From: Longimycelium tulufanense
GTDB taxonomy: Bacteria; Actinomycetota; Actinomycetes; Mycobacteriales; Pseudonocardiaceae
DNA length: 49,522 bases
Assembly: GCF_014645795.1 (NCBI RefSeq)
Contig: NZ_BMMK01000038.1
Location: forward strand, 1 to 49,522
Direction: 5' to 3'
Shown here: in pieces, positions 1-8,868 of the stretch
How the letters are laid out: each line of letters opens with the position of its first letter
How positions within the stretch are numbered: position 1 is the first letter of the stretch
Position numbers and translations under genes: made by a program
The notes under the pieces: model-generated
Seen by the model: the letters and a program-made list of their open reading frames with translations, nothing else
Databases searched by the model: none
Told to the model about the DNA's origin: nothing

Positions 1-2
1 CC

Positions 3-53
3 TTTCTGACCTTGGCCGCCGCCCTCACCTGCTACAAGAGACTCACCAAGTGA
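3..53 (+). CDS. 3' end of an unidentified gene (cut by window start)
   Basis: Only the last 16 codons lie in the window, ending at TGA 51-53. The visible tail is hydrophobic then basic (FLTLAAALTCYKRLTK). The stop overlaps the GTG of the pentapeptide gene as GTGA, which suggests translational coupling. Tails like this occur in some DDE transposases and in membrane proteins, but there is too little to assign a function. Confidence 0.3.
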   Translation, partial: FLTLAAALTCYKRLTK

Positions 54-505
54 GACACGCTCTTAATGGTGCCCAGTTCGGTAGGGTAGCCAGCTTCTAT
101 GATGTCCAGTTCGGTGGAGAGGCCCAGTTCGCTGCTGCCCGTTTTGGTGGGAACACCAGGTTCGACTGTGCCCATTTTGATAAAGACGTCTGGTTTAACC
201 GTGTTCGTTTCGGTGGAGACGTCATGCTCGAGGAAACCACGTTCATCGGGGTCGTCGGGTTTGCTCGTGCCCAGTTCAGCCGGAGCGTCTATTTCGGCGT
301 ATGGACACGTGTGGTAATGGACGACGCTAGGGTTTGTCTCGACGTTGACGAGGTCGAGCGGACATGGCCTCAAGGCTGGTCAGTGGAAGAGCCCTGTCGT
401 CTGGATGATGGCAGACTTGACGATCAGTCAGGGATATGGGGCCGTCTTGTTCGCACCCCAGACGAGTCCGAGGCTTCCCTGGAGAACGTGCCGGAGCCGG
501 AGTGA
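50..505 (+). CDS. pentapeptide-repeat protein
   Basis: A 151-residue reading from GTG 50. Residues 8-80 show a five-residue periodicity with central Phe (AQF, VQF, ARF, AHF, VRF, AQF), the signature of pentapeptide-repeat beta-helices. The tail from about residue 85 is acidic and lacks repeats. The same frame is open to the window edge, so the true start could lie upstream. The gene converges on the endolysin gene, 23 bp away, and may be host DNA or element cargo. Pentapeptide proteins include DNA mimics that bind gyrase, but nothing here shows that activity. Confidence 0.7.
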   Translation: MRHALNGAQFGRVASFYDVQFGGEAQFAAARFGGNTRFDCAHFDKDVWFNRVRFGGDVMLEETTFIGVVGFARAQFSRSVYFGVWTRVVMDDARVCLDVDEVERTWPQGWSVEEPCRLDDGRLDDQSGIWGRLVRTPDESEASLENVPEPE

Positions 506-528
506 CGGAGGGCCGGGCACCAGGCGGC

Positions 529-1458
529 CTACCCCTTCCGCTCGACGCGCCTGAGACGCTCAGCCAGCTTGTCGACGATCGTGTCGGCTTGGGCGGTGTT
601 GTCTTCGCCGAGGACGTCGCGAATGACCTCGCTGAGTTCGGGTCGGAGGGCCTGAGCCACGGCGGCTGGGTCGGTCGGGGTGAGGCCGGCGACTGCGGCC
701 TGGAGGGCGGCCGTCCGTTCTGAGTTCCGTACCAGGTGGAGGTAGTGGTCGCCGGCGTGGCGGATGCCCTCGATGCCGTGTTGCCACCACTCGTACAGCT
801 CCTGCAATCGGCGGCGGTCGTCGTCGGTGAACATGTCGTTCTCCAAGTCTTGGGTGAGGGAGAGCAGGGTTTGGTCGGGCGTGAGGGCGTTCATGTCGAC
901 GTTGCCGGCGATGCCGGGCACCTGCCCGGTGCTGGTGTATTGGTGCATCACCACCCGGGGGGTCGCGTGGCCGGGTTGGCCGGTTGGGCGTCCGTAGTGC
1001 GCCACCCACCACCAGATGTCGTTGGCGTCGGCCCACGGCTCACCGAGGTGGCCGAGCAGGAAGTTGGTGGAGGCGTAGACCATCACCCGGTGCCGGCCCA
1101 GCCGTTGTCGCAGCCGCGCGACGAAGGCGCCGCACCAGGTGCGCAGGTTTTCGCCGGTGAGCTCGATGTCCAGGCAGGGCGGTAGGTAGCCGGGGCCGTG
1201 GGCGCCCAAACGCAAGACCTGATCGGCGAACGTGTCTGCTTCTGCGCTCGGCGGGTTTCCGGTATCAGGGCGGGCGAAGTGGTATAGCCCGACCACCAGT
1301 CCGGCAGCCCGGGCACCGTGGTACTGGCTGTCGAGTGTGGGGGAGAGGTAGCCCACGCCTTCGGTGGCCTTGATGTAGGCGAACTCGATGCCTGCGCCGC
1401 GGACGGCGGCCCAGTTCGGGTGTCCTTGGTGGGAGGAGACGTCGATGCCGCGTGCCAT
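529..1458 (-). CDS. phage endolysin, GH25 muramidase
   Basis: A 309-residue lysozyme predicted to cut the N-acetylmuramic acid to N-acetylglucosamine bond of peptidoglycan at lysis. The N-terminus (GIDVSSHQG) carries the family Asp6. YIKATEG follows at 29-34, and the catalytic pair is in CLDIEL (Asp97, Glu99); WWVAHYG and HQYTSTG fit later strands of the GH25 barrel. Residues from about 210 to the end are a separate helical region, probably for cell-wall binding or oligomerisation. ATG 1458 was chosen over an in-frame start 90 bp upstream because it begins at the conserved N-terminus and has a GAGGA ribosome site. It lies 2 bp after the holin-like gene and is the last gene of the late operon. 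Confidence 0.93.
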   Translation of the reverse strand: MARGIDVSSHQGHPNWAAVRGAGIEFAYIKATEGVGYLSPTLDSQYHGARAAGLVVGLYHFARPDTGNPPSAEADTFADQVLRLGAHGPGYLPPCLDIELTGENLRTWCGAFVARLRQRLGRHRVMVYASTNFLLGHLGEPWADANDIWWWVAHYGRPTGQPGHATPRVVMHQYTSTGQVPGIAGNVDMNALTPDQTLLSLTQDLENDMFTDDDRRRLQELYEWWQHGIEGIRHAGDHYLHLVRNSERTAALQAAVAGLTPTDPAAVAQALRPELSEVIRDVLGEDNTAQADTIVDKLAERLRRVERKG

Positions 1459-1460
1459 GG

Positions 1461-1724
1461 CTAGATCCTCACCACGGCTTGCAGGAGTGAGATCAGTCCG
1501 GCGCCGCCGATACTGCCGAGCGCCGCGGCAGCACCGACGGTGCGCCACCGGAACTGCTCCAGCGCGCGAACTCGGTTGTCGAGGTCGGCTAGGCGTCGGA
1601 CTTCGCTGGAGAGCGCGCGGACGTCGGAGCGCATCTCGCGGAGTTCGTCGCGTACCACGTCAATGCGGGAGAACAGTTCATCGGGTGTGATGACCACCGA
1701 TCCCGGTGGGGGCTGTTCGGTCAT
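1461..1724 (-). CDS. holin-like small membrane protein
   Basis: An 87-residue protein. Residues 13-60 form a charged heptad-like coiled coil (DELREMRSDVRALSSEV), and one hydrophobic segment lies at about 62-84 (VGAAAALGSIGGAGLISLL). This coil-plus-one-membrane-span plan, directly before the endolysin, matches the XhlA/holin-type accessory proteins of actinophage lysis cassettes. The start has a clear AAAGGGGA site. Its role in making or controlling the membrane lesion is inferred from position and topology only. Confidence 0.7.
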   Translation of the reverse strand: MTEQPPPGSVVITPDELFSRIDVVRDELREMRSDVRALSSEVRRLADLDNRVRALEQFRWRTVGAAAALGSIGGAGLISLLQAVVRI

Positions 1725-1746
1725 CACCGGTCCCCTTTCTGGCTGG

Positions 1747-2469
1747 TTAGGATTGTTCGCCGAAGATGCCGATGATGCCGAGGCGTCCCTCGCCGGAGCC
1801 GGCGGAGATACGGGCCCACATCCGCAGGTCGAGTGCCTGTTTCGGTACGCGGCCGGTGGTGATGTCCAGTTTTCCGGTGGAGGTGGCGAGGAAGGTGTCG
1901 GTGTAGCTGTCGGTGTAGAGCACGTCCTCGTTGACTCCCGATCCCTCGGTGAGCTGGACGTCGACGGTGACGCCGGTGGGGGCGTACACCAGGAACGAAA
2001 CCCACAGGTAGGGGTTCGACCAGGGGATGACCCCACGGAAGATCTCCTCGAAGCTGCTGCTGGTGAATGCTTCCAGGGAGTTGAATCGGCTGGGGTACAG
2101 GGCTCCGGTGAGGTGGGGGGTGGCCAGGCCCCATCCGGTTTCGGCGTCGTCGGAGACGATGATGGCCCCGTTGTTGTCGCGGTAGGACCAGAACTGGAGG
2201 CCGCCCTGGGCTTCGCCGAGCTCGTGGGCGACGGTGCCGTTGTCCCGTCGGGTTTGGATGAAGTACTGGCCGCCGGGGGACTGGGAGACCAGCAGCAGGG
2301 TGTGCCCGGTGGGGTGCAGTACCTGGAAGAACGCGCCGTCCTGGACGGTGAGTCCACCCCGGGAGATCGTGGCGCTGCTGAGTCCGATGGCTTTGCGGAC
2401 TTCGTTGAGTTCGCGTTCCAGGCGTTTGATCCGGTCGAGGGTGTTGGTGGGTTGGTTGACCTGCCCCAT
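1747..2469 (-). CDS. phage minor tail protein with N-terminal coiled coil
   Basis: A 240-residue protein. Residues 8-28 are a short coiled coil (LDRIKRLERELNEV), followed by beta-rich sequence (GGLTVQDGAFFQVLHPTG) of the sort found in actinophage tail-tip and fibre proteins. The C-terminal half resembles a beta-sandwich. ATG 2469 carries a GGAG site and was preferred to a 308-residue upstream extension made of Arg/His/Pro-rich shadow sequence. It lies between the other minor tail genes and the lysis genes. A receptor-contact role is possible but not shown. Confidence 0.75.
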   Translation of the reverse strand: MGQVNQPTNTLDRIKRLERELNEVRKAIGLSSATISRGGLTVQDGAFFQVLHPTGHTLLLVSQSPGGQYFIQTRRDNGTVAHELGEAQGGLQFWSYRDNNGAIIVSDDAETGWGLATPHLTGALYPSRFNSLEAFTSSSFEEIFRGVIPWSNPYLWVSFLVYAPTGVTVDVQLTEGSGVNEDVLYTDSYTDTFLATSTGKLDITTGRVPKQALDLRMWARISAGSGEGRLGIIGIFGEQS

Positions 2470-2489
2470 GTCAGCTCCGGGTGCGGATG

Positions 2490-3620
2490 TTAGGCGACGT
2501 CGTCGAGCAGGGGTGCCATCGTCAGCTCGAGCCGTTCGGCGTCGTCGCCGGGGGCGATGGTGATGTCGATGACGCGCATCGTGGTGTCGATGCGGTGTGG
2601 GAAGAATAGGTCCGGCCCCAGCAGGACCCGGCCGTCGTCGCCGCGGGTCACCTCGGCCGCGGTCGGGGGAGTGTCGCCGCGGAGGGTGAGCACCGGGAGC
2701 GCGACCGGGAGTCGGGTCGCGGTCTGGTCGGCTTCGGCGTGGTCCCGGAGTGTCTGCTCGACCACGACGCCGGTGTAGGTGCGCTCGGATTCCAGGAGTG
2801 GGTATCCGGCGTCGTAGCGGCTGGTGTCTTCGTGGTAGGCGATCGGGATTCCGAGGTCGACGCCTTCCCCGGCGGCGTAGGCGCGGGTGGTCATGCGGGT
2901 CGCATCTGAGGGCCACACGTAGTCCAGGACGTTGCCGCCGGACTCCCACACGTGCGCGCTGCCCTGCTGCCCGAGGCGGGGAGTGCCCAGTCGTAGGACG
3001 CGGCGGGGGGCGATCCCGGTGCCGGGGGCGACGTCGAAGGCCATGTCGGGGCCGGACAGGACGTTGCACAGTTGCCGGAGGGTGTCGCCGACCTCGCGGA
3101 GTTCGTGACCGTGGTAGGTGCGGTCGCGGAAGATCCCGGTGGAGGTGCTGTCTGTTTCGATCAGGATGTCCCCGCCGGTGTGGGACTGGGCGAGTGCGAC
3201 GAGGTTGCGGGCGATCTGGTTCTGTTCGGTGTTGGTGTAGCTGACGGTGCGGGAGGCGATGTGATCGATCGCGGTGGACGTCAGTACCGGTAGCACCTTG
3301 CGGTGATCGAAGTAGGACCAGAACTCTCCGGCGCCGATGCTTACCGTCTGCTCGGTGCTGGTGTAGCGGCGGGTCCAGATGATGCCGCCCCATATCGGGT
3401 GCCCGTCCCGGAGCGCATAGAGGCAGCGTCGGGCGGGCATGGTCAGGTCGTAGGGGTTGCGGCGGGTGGTGGCGTTGCTGGTGTCCAGCTTCCAGGTGGC
3501 GTTGAGCTGCCCGGAGTCGTTGAGCGGCTTGGTGAATTTCACGCCGGTCAGTGGTAGCTCGTCGAGGATCGTGTTGGTGCGCAGGTCGGCGACCAGGTAG
3601 GTGTAGATCGGGGCGGGCAT
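2490..3620 (-). CDS. phage minor tail protein (tail-tip/hub type)
   Basis: A 376-residue protein. The N-terminus (YTYLVADLRTNTILDELPLTG) and the following KFTKPLNDSG and IWGGIIWTRRY segments are typical of the minor tail proteins of actinobacterial siphoviruses that form the baseplate hub or tip. There are no signal peptide or membrane segments. The start lies 1 bp after the stop of the preceding 405-residue tail gene. Assignment rests on the N-terminal pattern and position, and the precise role in the tip is unknown. Confidence 0.8.
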   Translation of the reverse strand: MPAPIYTYLVADLRTNTILDELPLTGVKFTKPLNDSGQLNATWKLDTSNATTRRNPYDLTMPARRCLYALRDGHPIWGGIIWTRRYTSTEQTVSIGAGEFWSYFDHRKVLPVLTSTAIDHIASRTVSYTNTEQNQIARNLVALAQSHTGGDILIETDSTSTGIFRDRTYHGHELREVGDTLRQLCNVLSGPDMAFDVAPGTGIAPRRVLRLGTPRLGQQGSAHVWESGGNVLDYVWPSDATRMTTRAYAAGEGVDLGIPIAYHEDTSRYDAGYPLLESERTYTGVVVEQTLRDHAEADQTATRLPVALPVLTLRGDTPPTAAEVTRGDDGRVLLGPDLFFPHRIDTTMRVIDITIAPGDDAERLELTMAPLLDDVA

Positions 3621-3621
3621 C

Positions 3622-4839
3622 TCAGTTGCTCACCCGTCGTACCACCAGCCGCGGTCGTACCGACAACGCCACATCGAGGTCGGAGCCGTGCTCGTGATAG
3701 ACCACGACCTCGAGGTAGTCACCGGTGACGAAGGTGTCCTCGCCGTCCAGGTGCAGGGGGGCGTGGTTGTTGGCGATGGCGTTGTAGCGAGTGTCGGCCA
3801 GGATGTCGCTGGAGGAGCCGTTGACCCGCAGTTGCCCTACGCGCAGGGTCGAGGTGCTGGTGAACGCAAACGCGCCGTTGAACGTGCACCGGTAGCGGCC
3901 GGAGGTGGGGATCTGGACCCGGGAGGGGGTTACCGAGTCCCACATGTCCAGCTCGTCCTCATCGGGCGCGTCCCAGTTGATCGGGGTCACCGCCCCGCTG
4001 GGGATGGGCTGTGCCGTGGTGCGTTGGAGCGCCACCTCGGGAAACATCCGCACCCACGCGCTGCCGGTGTAGCGGTAGGGCAGGTTCGTGGACCGGGAAA
4101 ACGCGATCTGCCCGGTGGAGGGGTTGCTGATGTCGGCCAGTGCGGTGGTGCTGACCATCGCCGGGTTCCGCCACGCCGTCCCGTCGAACACCTCGAGCCA
4201 GTCCCGGTCGGTGCGGTAGACGGCCATCCCGTCGTAAGGGTCGGTGATGATGTCCCGGGCGGTCTGGGACGGCACCGGTAGCACGCCGCCGAGGGTGGTG
4301 GTGTAGCGGTCGGTCCCGCGCAGGTCGACGATGTCGCTGCTGGTGATCTGGTCGGCGTTGGCGGGGACGACGATCCGCGCCAAGCGGATGTAGTCCGATG
4401 ACCCGTCCACCGGAGGGTCGGTGGGGGTGGCCGCCGGTGTGCCGACGACGTGCCGGATCCGCAGTTGGGAGTCGGCGTCGGCGAAGTAGGCGTCCGACTG
4501 CTGGACGACGATCAAATCGTGGCGGGGGTTGGCCGGATCGGCGGGCGCGGTGCCGAGCACGTCGGTGTCCCACGTGGCATCCAGGGTCCAGGTGTAGGTG
4601 CCGCCGCCGCGGTTGGACTGCCGCACGTACTGAAACGGGGAGGTATGGACAAACCCGTCCGGAGTGGGTGCGCTGGCGGTGACCGCACCCGGATCACTGC
4701 CCCCGGTCGGGGTGAATCCGGAGCGGGCGGTGATTGCCCCGGTGGGTGCCCACACCGCCCCCATCGCCAGGCGGGCATCCTCGACGTCCAGGAGGCGTTC
4801 GGTATCCGAGCCGACGGCCCAGGAGTCGCGGACAGCCAC
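3622..4839 (-). CDS. phage minor tail / fibre-like protein
   Basis: A 405-residue protein. The N-terminal half (VGSDTERLLDVEDARLAMGA) resembles baseplate and fibre attachment regions. The middle carries tail-fibre-like segments (GQIAFSRSTNLPYRYTGSAW). The last 130 residues (SGRYRCTFNGAFAF, LRVNGSSSDI, DYLEVVVYHE) have the alternating pattern of C1q/TNF-like jelly-roll tips. That places it as a possible receptor-binding tip, although no ligand can be inferred. It sits between the Dit-like and hub-type genes in the tail operon. Confidence 0.75.
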   Translation of the reverse strand: MAVRDSWAVGSDTERLLDVEDARLAMGAVWAPTGAITARSGFTPTGGSDPGAVTASAPTPDGFVHTSPFQYVRQSNRGGGTYTWTLDATWDTDVLGTAPADPANPRHDLIVVQQSDAYFADADSQLRIRHVVGTPAATPTDPPVDGSSDYIRLARIVVPANADQITSSDIVDLRGTDRYTTTLGGVLPVPSQTARDIITDPYDGMAVYRTDRDWLEVFDGTAWRNPAMVSTTALADISNPSTGQIAFSRSTNLPYRYTGSAWVRMFPEVALQRTTAQPIPSGAVTPINWDAPDEDELDMWDSVTPSRVQIPTSGRYRCTFNGAFAFTSTSTLRVGQLRVNGSSSDILADTRYNAIANNHAPLHLDGEDTFVTGDYLEVVVYHEHGSDLDVALSVRPRLVVRRVSN

Positions 4840-4855
4840 AGTCCGACCCCCTCAT

Positions 4856-5734
4856 TCAGATCGAGGTGTGGTGGTAGAGGCAGGTCAGCTCGGTGACGGG
4901 GTCGTGGACCGCGGCGGTGTAGCGGATCCGGGTCGTGCCGGGCGGCAGGGTGAACCACTCCCGGAACCGCAGCCGGTTGGAGCGGGAGACGCCGGAGCCG
5001 AGAAGAACGGTGCGGTCGTGGTACGTCAGCTCCAGGGTGTGCCCGGCGGGCAACGTGTAGTCGTCCTCGAACCACAGTCGGGCACCGGTGTCGGCGTTGG
5101 TAATCCGAGGCCCGGTGACGGGGCCGGTGATGGCCCACACCGGTTCGGCGTGTCCGGTGCCCTGGTTGGTGACGACCAGCTCGCCGCCGGACTGGCCGGG
5201 TCCGAAGTCGAGCGGGAATGCCAGGGGAAACGACACACCCGACCCGGTGGGTGCCGGAAGCCGGGTTGAGGGCGTCTGCCGCGGCAACTCCAGCAACCTG
5301 GGGTTGGTGGCTTTCCACCGCAGCGCACCCTGCGTGTAGCCGACCGCGAAGTGCTTGTCGGTCGGGATGCTCCGGTGCGTGCACCGCGCTATCACCAGGT
5401 GCTTGCGGCCTTGGAGTTGGATGATCAGCGGCTCCTCGACCGGGTTCTCCGTGGGGGCGGTGGCGGTTCGCAGCAGGTCTACTGCGTCCGAGAACTCCGT
5501 GTGCGGGCCGCGGATGTGGAACCCGAACTCCACGATTCGCGGCTCTGCCAGCATCTGGCCGGGTTGGGCGCCGTGTCGCCCGACCAGTTCCTGGTCTCCG
5601 TCGCGCATCCCGGGCAGGTCCAGCCAGCCCGTCAGGAAGCGCCAGCCGTAGACGGTGCCCGAGCCCAGCAGCAGACCCCGCCACTCGATCTGGCCGTCCA
5701 CGGTGAGGAGATCGCCGGCCGCCACCCGCGTCAC
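4856..5734 (-). CDS. distal tail (Dit-like) protein
   Basis: A 292-residue protein immediately after the tape measure gene, where Dit proteins are encoded in siphoviruses. The N-terminal half (LLTVDGQIEWRGLLLG, WLDLPGMRDGD, PRIVEFGFHIRGPH) matches the siphovirus tail-component pattern. The C-terminal part (GGELVVTNQGTGHAEPVWAITGPV) is a beta-sandwich of the type found at the end of Dit proteins. It starts at GTG 5734, overlapping the tape measure stop as GTGA, so the two are translationally coupled. Confidence 0.82.
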   Translation of the reverse strand: MTRVAAGDLLTVDGQIEWRGLLLGSGTVYGWRFLTGWLDLPGMRDGDQELVGRHGAQPGQMLAEPRIVEFGFHIRGPHTEFSDAVDLLRTATAPTENPVEEPLIIQLQGRKHLVIARCTHRSIPTDKHFAVGYTQGALRWKATNPRLLELPRQTPSTRLPAPTGSGVSFPLAFPLDFGPGQSGGELVVTNQGTGHAEPVWAITGPVTGPRITNADTGARLWFEDDYTLPAGHTLELTYHDRTVLLGSGVSRSNRLRFREWFTLPPGTTRIRYTAAVHDPVTELTCLYHHTSI

Positions 5735-7971
5735 CCCCCGGTTCGGGACAGCCAGTCCAACTCGGACGCGATCGCGTGAGGAGACTGGGCTGGGGTGGCG
5801 TGGAAGTGCTCGATGTGCACCGCCGACCTCTCGGTGCCGGCCTGCGCGCCGGGCCGGAGCAGCGGGGCGACCGCGGGGTGCACGGCCGCCCCGGTGACGG
5901 CCGAGGCGGGGCTGGGAAGCACCAGGTCCACCGCCGAGGCCCGGTTGGCGAGCAGGGTGGCGGCGCGGGACACCATCGGCGCCATGCGTTCCAGGCCGAT
6001 CGCGAAGCCCTCACCGGTGAACTCGCCGAGTTGGGCGAACACGCGGGACGGTGAGCCGATGCCGAGCCAGGACTTCACGGTGTTGACCGCGTCCTGGGCC
6101 ATCTGCCGAACCTTGCCCAGCAACCGCCCGACCATGTGGGAGACGCCGCGGATCATGCCCTGGATCAGGTCACGGCCGGCGTTGTAGAGCAGGGAGCGCA
6201 GGTTGCCCAGCGCACGCAGGATGCGGCCGGGCAGGCCGGCGACCCACGAGACCAGCTCCACGAGCTTGCCGATCGCGGCAGCACGGGCCCGCTCGAAGAA
6301 CGCACGGACCCGGTCGGGGATGCTCCTCAGCCAGCCGATCGCATCCAGCACCCGCCGCACGTTGGCCGAGACCCACGACGTGATCACCGTCCAGACCGCG
6401 GAGACCTTGTCCCAGACCGCCGTCCAGATCTTGGCCGTCTGCTCCTTGATGGTGTCCCAGTTGGCGATGATCAGGGCAACGAGGGCGACCACGGCGGCCA
6501 TCACCCAGCCGACCGGTCCCATGGCGATGACCCAGGCCGCGGCGACCCTTGCGGCGTGGATCAGGGCCTGCACACCGAGCCAGGCAAACTGGGCGACCAT
6601 GAGGGCGATCTGGACGGAGTGAACCACGGCCGCGGCAATGGCCTGCGCCCTGGCCAGCAGCCACGCAGCGGCGACGCGGGCCATGCTCACGGTCGCCGCA
6701 ACTCCTAACACGATGAGGTGGGGGACGAGCACCGTGGCGATCAGTCCCGCGAGGATGGAGACGGGAACCTGGTTCTCGCTGAGCCACTGCGCCATCGCCT
6801 GCAGCGCGGGGATCACCGTGGCGTTGAGCACCTCACCCAGCACCGCAAGAGCAGGACCGAAAGCGCGCGACAGCACCCCGACGACGGCCTCCAGCGCGGG
6901 GATCGCCTGACCGCCCAGGAACTCGACGAACGCCGCCGAGACCTGCCGCTTGAACGCCTCCAGCCGGGTGGCGGCGTTGTCGTTGAGGGTGGTGCCCATG
7001 CGGTCGGCCGCGCCGGCCACATCCCCCAGCGCGGTCACGGCCGCTGAGGGGTCAAGGGCGAACAGGGCGTCACCGAGGTCCTCAGCCTTCGTGCCGAACA
7101 ACGCCACCGCGGCGGCATCCCGCGCAACCGGGTCCTCCATCCCGCGCAACCGGTCCAGCACCACGTCGAGCGCGGCGGCGGCCTGCGGCCCACCCCGGGC
7201 GAAGGTGGCCGCCATCTCCTCCGCAGACAGGCCAATGGCGTCGAAGCCCTCCACCGTGGTCTTGCTGCCGTCGATGGCGCGGATCGCGAACTCCTTGAGC
7301 GCATCCGCCACCGTGTCCGCATCCCGGGCACCGGCCTGCAACCCCTGGGAGAGCAGGCCCATGGCCTCCTGGCCGGTCAGGCCGAGGTCCCGGAACTTGG
7401 TGGAGTACTCGGAGACAGTGTCCAGCAGGTCCTGGGCCTCGTCCGCCCCGGTCTGGAACCCGCGGATGATCACGTCGAACGCCTCGTCGGCGTCGGCCAC
7501 CAGCCCGGTCTTGAGCAGCTTGCCGACCGCGCGCGTGACCTTGCCGACGTCCTCGGCCATGACCGTCGACAGGTCCAGGGCCTTGGCGGTGATGCGCTGC
7601 AGATCGGCCTCGGATGCGGCCCGCATCCCGTCGATGTGGTGGATCACGCCCCGGATCGCGTCGTTGATCTGTTCCAGCGACTCGCCGTAGGCCTGCGAGT
7701 ACAGCTGCCCGGCGGTGGCCCCGATCCGGGCCGACTCGGCCTCGGTGAGCCCGAGTTGGGCGGCGAGCTTGTCGTGGGCGGCCTCGGCGGAGACCGCTCC
7801 GGCCAGGCTCGTGCCTAACGCCAGCGCCGCGCCGGCACCCACCGTGACTGCGGTGCGCCCGAGCCAGGTCCCGAACGCTGCGAACCGCGTTTTCGCGGTC
7901 TCAACCCCGGTGTCGAACCCCTTCGATTCGAGGTCGAGGTAGCCGACCAACTCGCCGATGGTGAGGGCCAC
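5731..7971 (-). CDS. phage tail tape measure protein
   Basis: A 746-residue protein, long and Ala-rich. Residues 1-60 contain the usual N-terminal pattern (ESKGFDTGVETAKTRFAAFG). The central part is helical, with hydrophobic segments at about 400-500 (AVVALVALIIANWDTIKEQ), and the C-terminal region has IGSPSRVFAQLGEFTGEGFAIGL-type sequence common to tape measures. At about 1.5 angstrom per residue it predicts a tail of roughly 110 nm, short for the group. The start is GTG 7971 with a GAGGGGG site. It is separated from the chaperone genes by a plus-strand insertion, which is not the usual arrangement. Confidence 0.93.
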   Translation of the reverse strand: MALTIGELVGYLDLESKGFDTGVETAKTRFAAFGTWLGRTAVTVGAGAALALGTSLAGAVSAEAAHDKLAAQLGLTEAESARIGATAGQLYSQAYGESLEQINDAIRGVIHHIDGMRAASEADLQRITAKALDLSTVMAEDVGKVTRAVGKLLKTGLVADADEAFDVIIRGFQTGADEAQDLLDTVSEYSTKFRDLGLTGQEAMGLLSQGLQAGARDADTVADALKEFAIRAIDGSKTTVEGFDAIGLSAEEMAATFARGGPQAAAALDVVLDRLRGMEDPVARDAAAVALFGTKAEDLGDALFALDPSAAVTALGDVAGAADRMGTTLNDNAATRLEAFKRQVSAAFVEFLGGQAIPALEAVVGVLSRAFGPALAVLGEVLNATVIPALQAMAQWLSENQVPVSILAGLIATVLVPHLIVLGVAATVSMARVAAAWLLARAQAIAAAVVHSVQIALMVAQFAWLGVQALIHAARVAAAWVIAMGPVGWVMAAVVALVALIIANWDTIKEQTAKIWTAVWDKVSAVWTVITSWVSANVRRVLDAIGWLRSIPDRVRAFFERARAAAIGKLVELVSWVAGLPGRILRALGNLRSLLYNAGRDLIQGMIRGVSHMVGRLLGKVRQMAQDAVNTVKSWLGIGSPSRVFAQLGEFTGEGFAIGLERMAPMVSRAATLLANRASAVDLVLPSPASAVTGAAVHPAVAPLLRPGAQAGTERSAVHIEHFHATPAQSPHAIASELDWLSRTGG

Positions 7972-8250
7972 GATCGCACCCCCTCACCGATGGTTGAGAA
8001 GACAGCTCATAGGGTTTGATCGCTGCACCTGACGGCGGGAAATCGTCCGGTGTCGGACGAGCGGCACGCACCCGTTCCTGTGTGTGGTGGCCGCATCGCC
8101 TGCACACCCCTATCTGCCACAAGGTGGCTCCGTCGCGACCGCAAAACCGTTTCACCAAGGAACCGTGGTGCGAGAAGCTCGCCAGGCGGAGGGGCAACGA
8201 GACCGGCGGGTCACTCACATGCTGCTGGGACGCCGACAGGAGAAGGGGCT
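7972..8250. other. gene-free stretch between tape measure and zinc-ribbon gene
   Basis: This 279-bp stretch has readings open in several frames, but none has the G/C third-position bias of its neighbours, so I see no gene. It holds the hairpin at 8043-8060 and must contain whatever promotes the plus-strand gene at 8251. No clear -35/-10 pair was found. Confidence 0.5.
8043..8060. terminator. perfect hairpin between tape measure and moron gene
   Basis: TCGTCCG, loop GTGT, CGGACGA: a perfect 7-bp stem with no U-tract, like many high-GC terminators. Read on the minus strand it lies between the chaperone and tape measure genes, so it could be a partial terminator that tunes late expression or a boundary of the inserted gene. 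Confidence 0.45.
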
Positions 8251-8862
8251 ATGGCACGACCTGCAGTTGGGGAAGCCTTACGCCGCTGCGCGGCATGTGG
8301 CGGGTACGAGTACAGCGGTGGGCTTGCGTGTGCGGCCTGTCGCCAGTTGGTAGACGGCATCGTCGAGGAGGAGTGGCGGTCCTTTCTGCATCGCTGGAGC
8401 GTCGGTAAGGGCCAGGAGGCCGAACTGGCCGAGATGGTGGTGGACGAGCCCGACCGCCACGACTGGCGGGTGGTGGACGCCGCACTCGACAGGTTGGCCT
8501 GCGCCGAATGTGGTGACCGGCTCAGCCGCGGGCCAATCGGCTGCCCTGCCTGCGACCTGGCCCACGGCTTCCGCTATGCGGCGATCGAGACCGACCGGCC
8601 GGGCGTTGTGCCGGGCAACGAACACGCCATCCGCGTCAACGTCTCGGTCGTACGCCGGCCTCACGTCACCTCGGCAAACGAGGTCCTCGCGCGGCGCCTG
8701 CTGTTGCCCGTCCTTCTGGTGGGATACCTGCCCACCATCGACGAGGCCCAGCGGATCAGCGCGCTGATCAAGAGAAGTCCCCCGGCACAGAAGATCCTCC
8801 TTCTGGAGGAGACCATCGAGGGCATCAAGCGCCAACGTGCCAGGAATGGCCCCTCCACATGA
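8251..8862 (+). CDS. double zinc-ribbon protein, moron-like
   Basis: A 203-residue protein from ATG 8251 with a strong AGGAGAAGGGG site. Residues 13-32 hold CAACGG...CAAC, and about 85-105 hold CAECGD...CPAC: two four-Cys knuckles of zinc-ribbon type. The C-terminal half is mixed alpha/beta and contains a hydrophobic stretch (RRLLLPVLLVGYLP). There is no signal peptide. It is transcribed against the tail genes, between the tail chaperones and the tape measure, and ends 6 bp from the chaperone stop. That isolated, opposed position is typical of a moron, a gene expressed from the prophage independently of lytic genes. The function is unknown. Confidence 0.85.
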   Translation: MARPAVGEALRRCAACGGYEYSGGLACAACRQLVDGIVEEEWRSFLHRWSVGKGQEAELAEMVVDEPDRHDWRVVDAALDRLACAECGDRLSRGPIGCPACDLAHGFRYAAIETDRPGVVPGNEHAIRVNVSVVRRPHVTSANEVLARRLLLPVLLVGYLPTIDEAQRISALIKRSPPAQKILLLEETIEGIKRQRARNGPST

Positions 8863-8868
8863 GATGAG

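Noticed and set aside
2470-3393. Long 5' extension of the 240-residue minor tail gene
   Set aside because: The extension is Arg/His/Pro-rich and antigenic to the real hub-type gene in another frame; the ATG at 2469 has a ribosome site and begins sensible protein.
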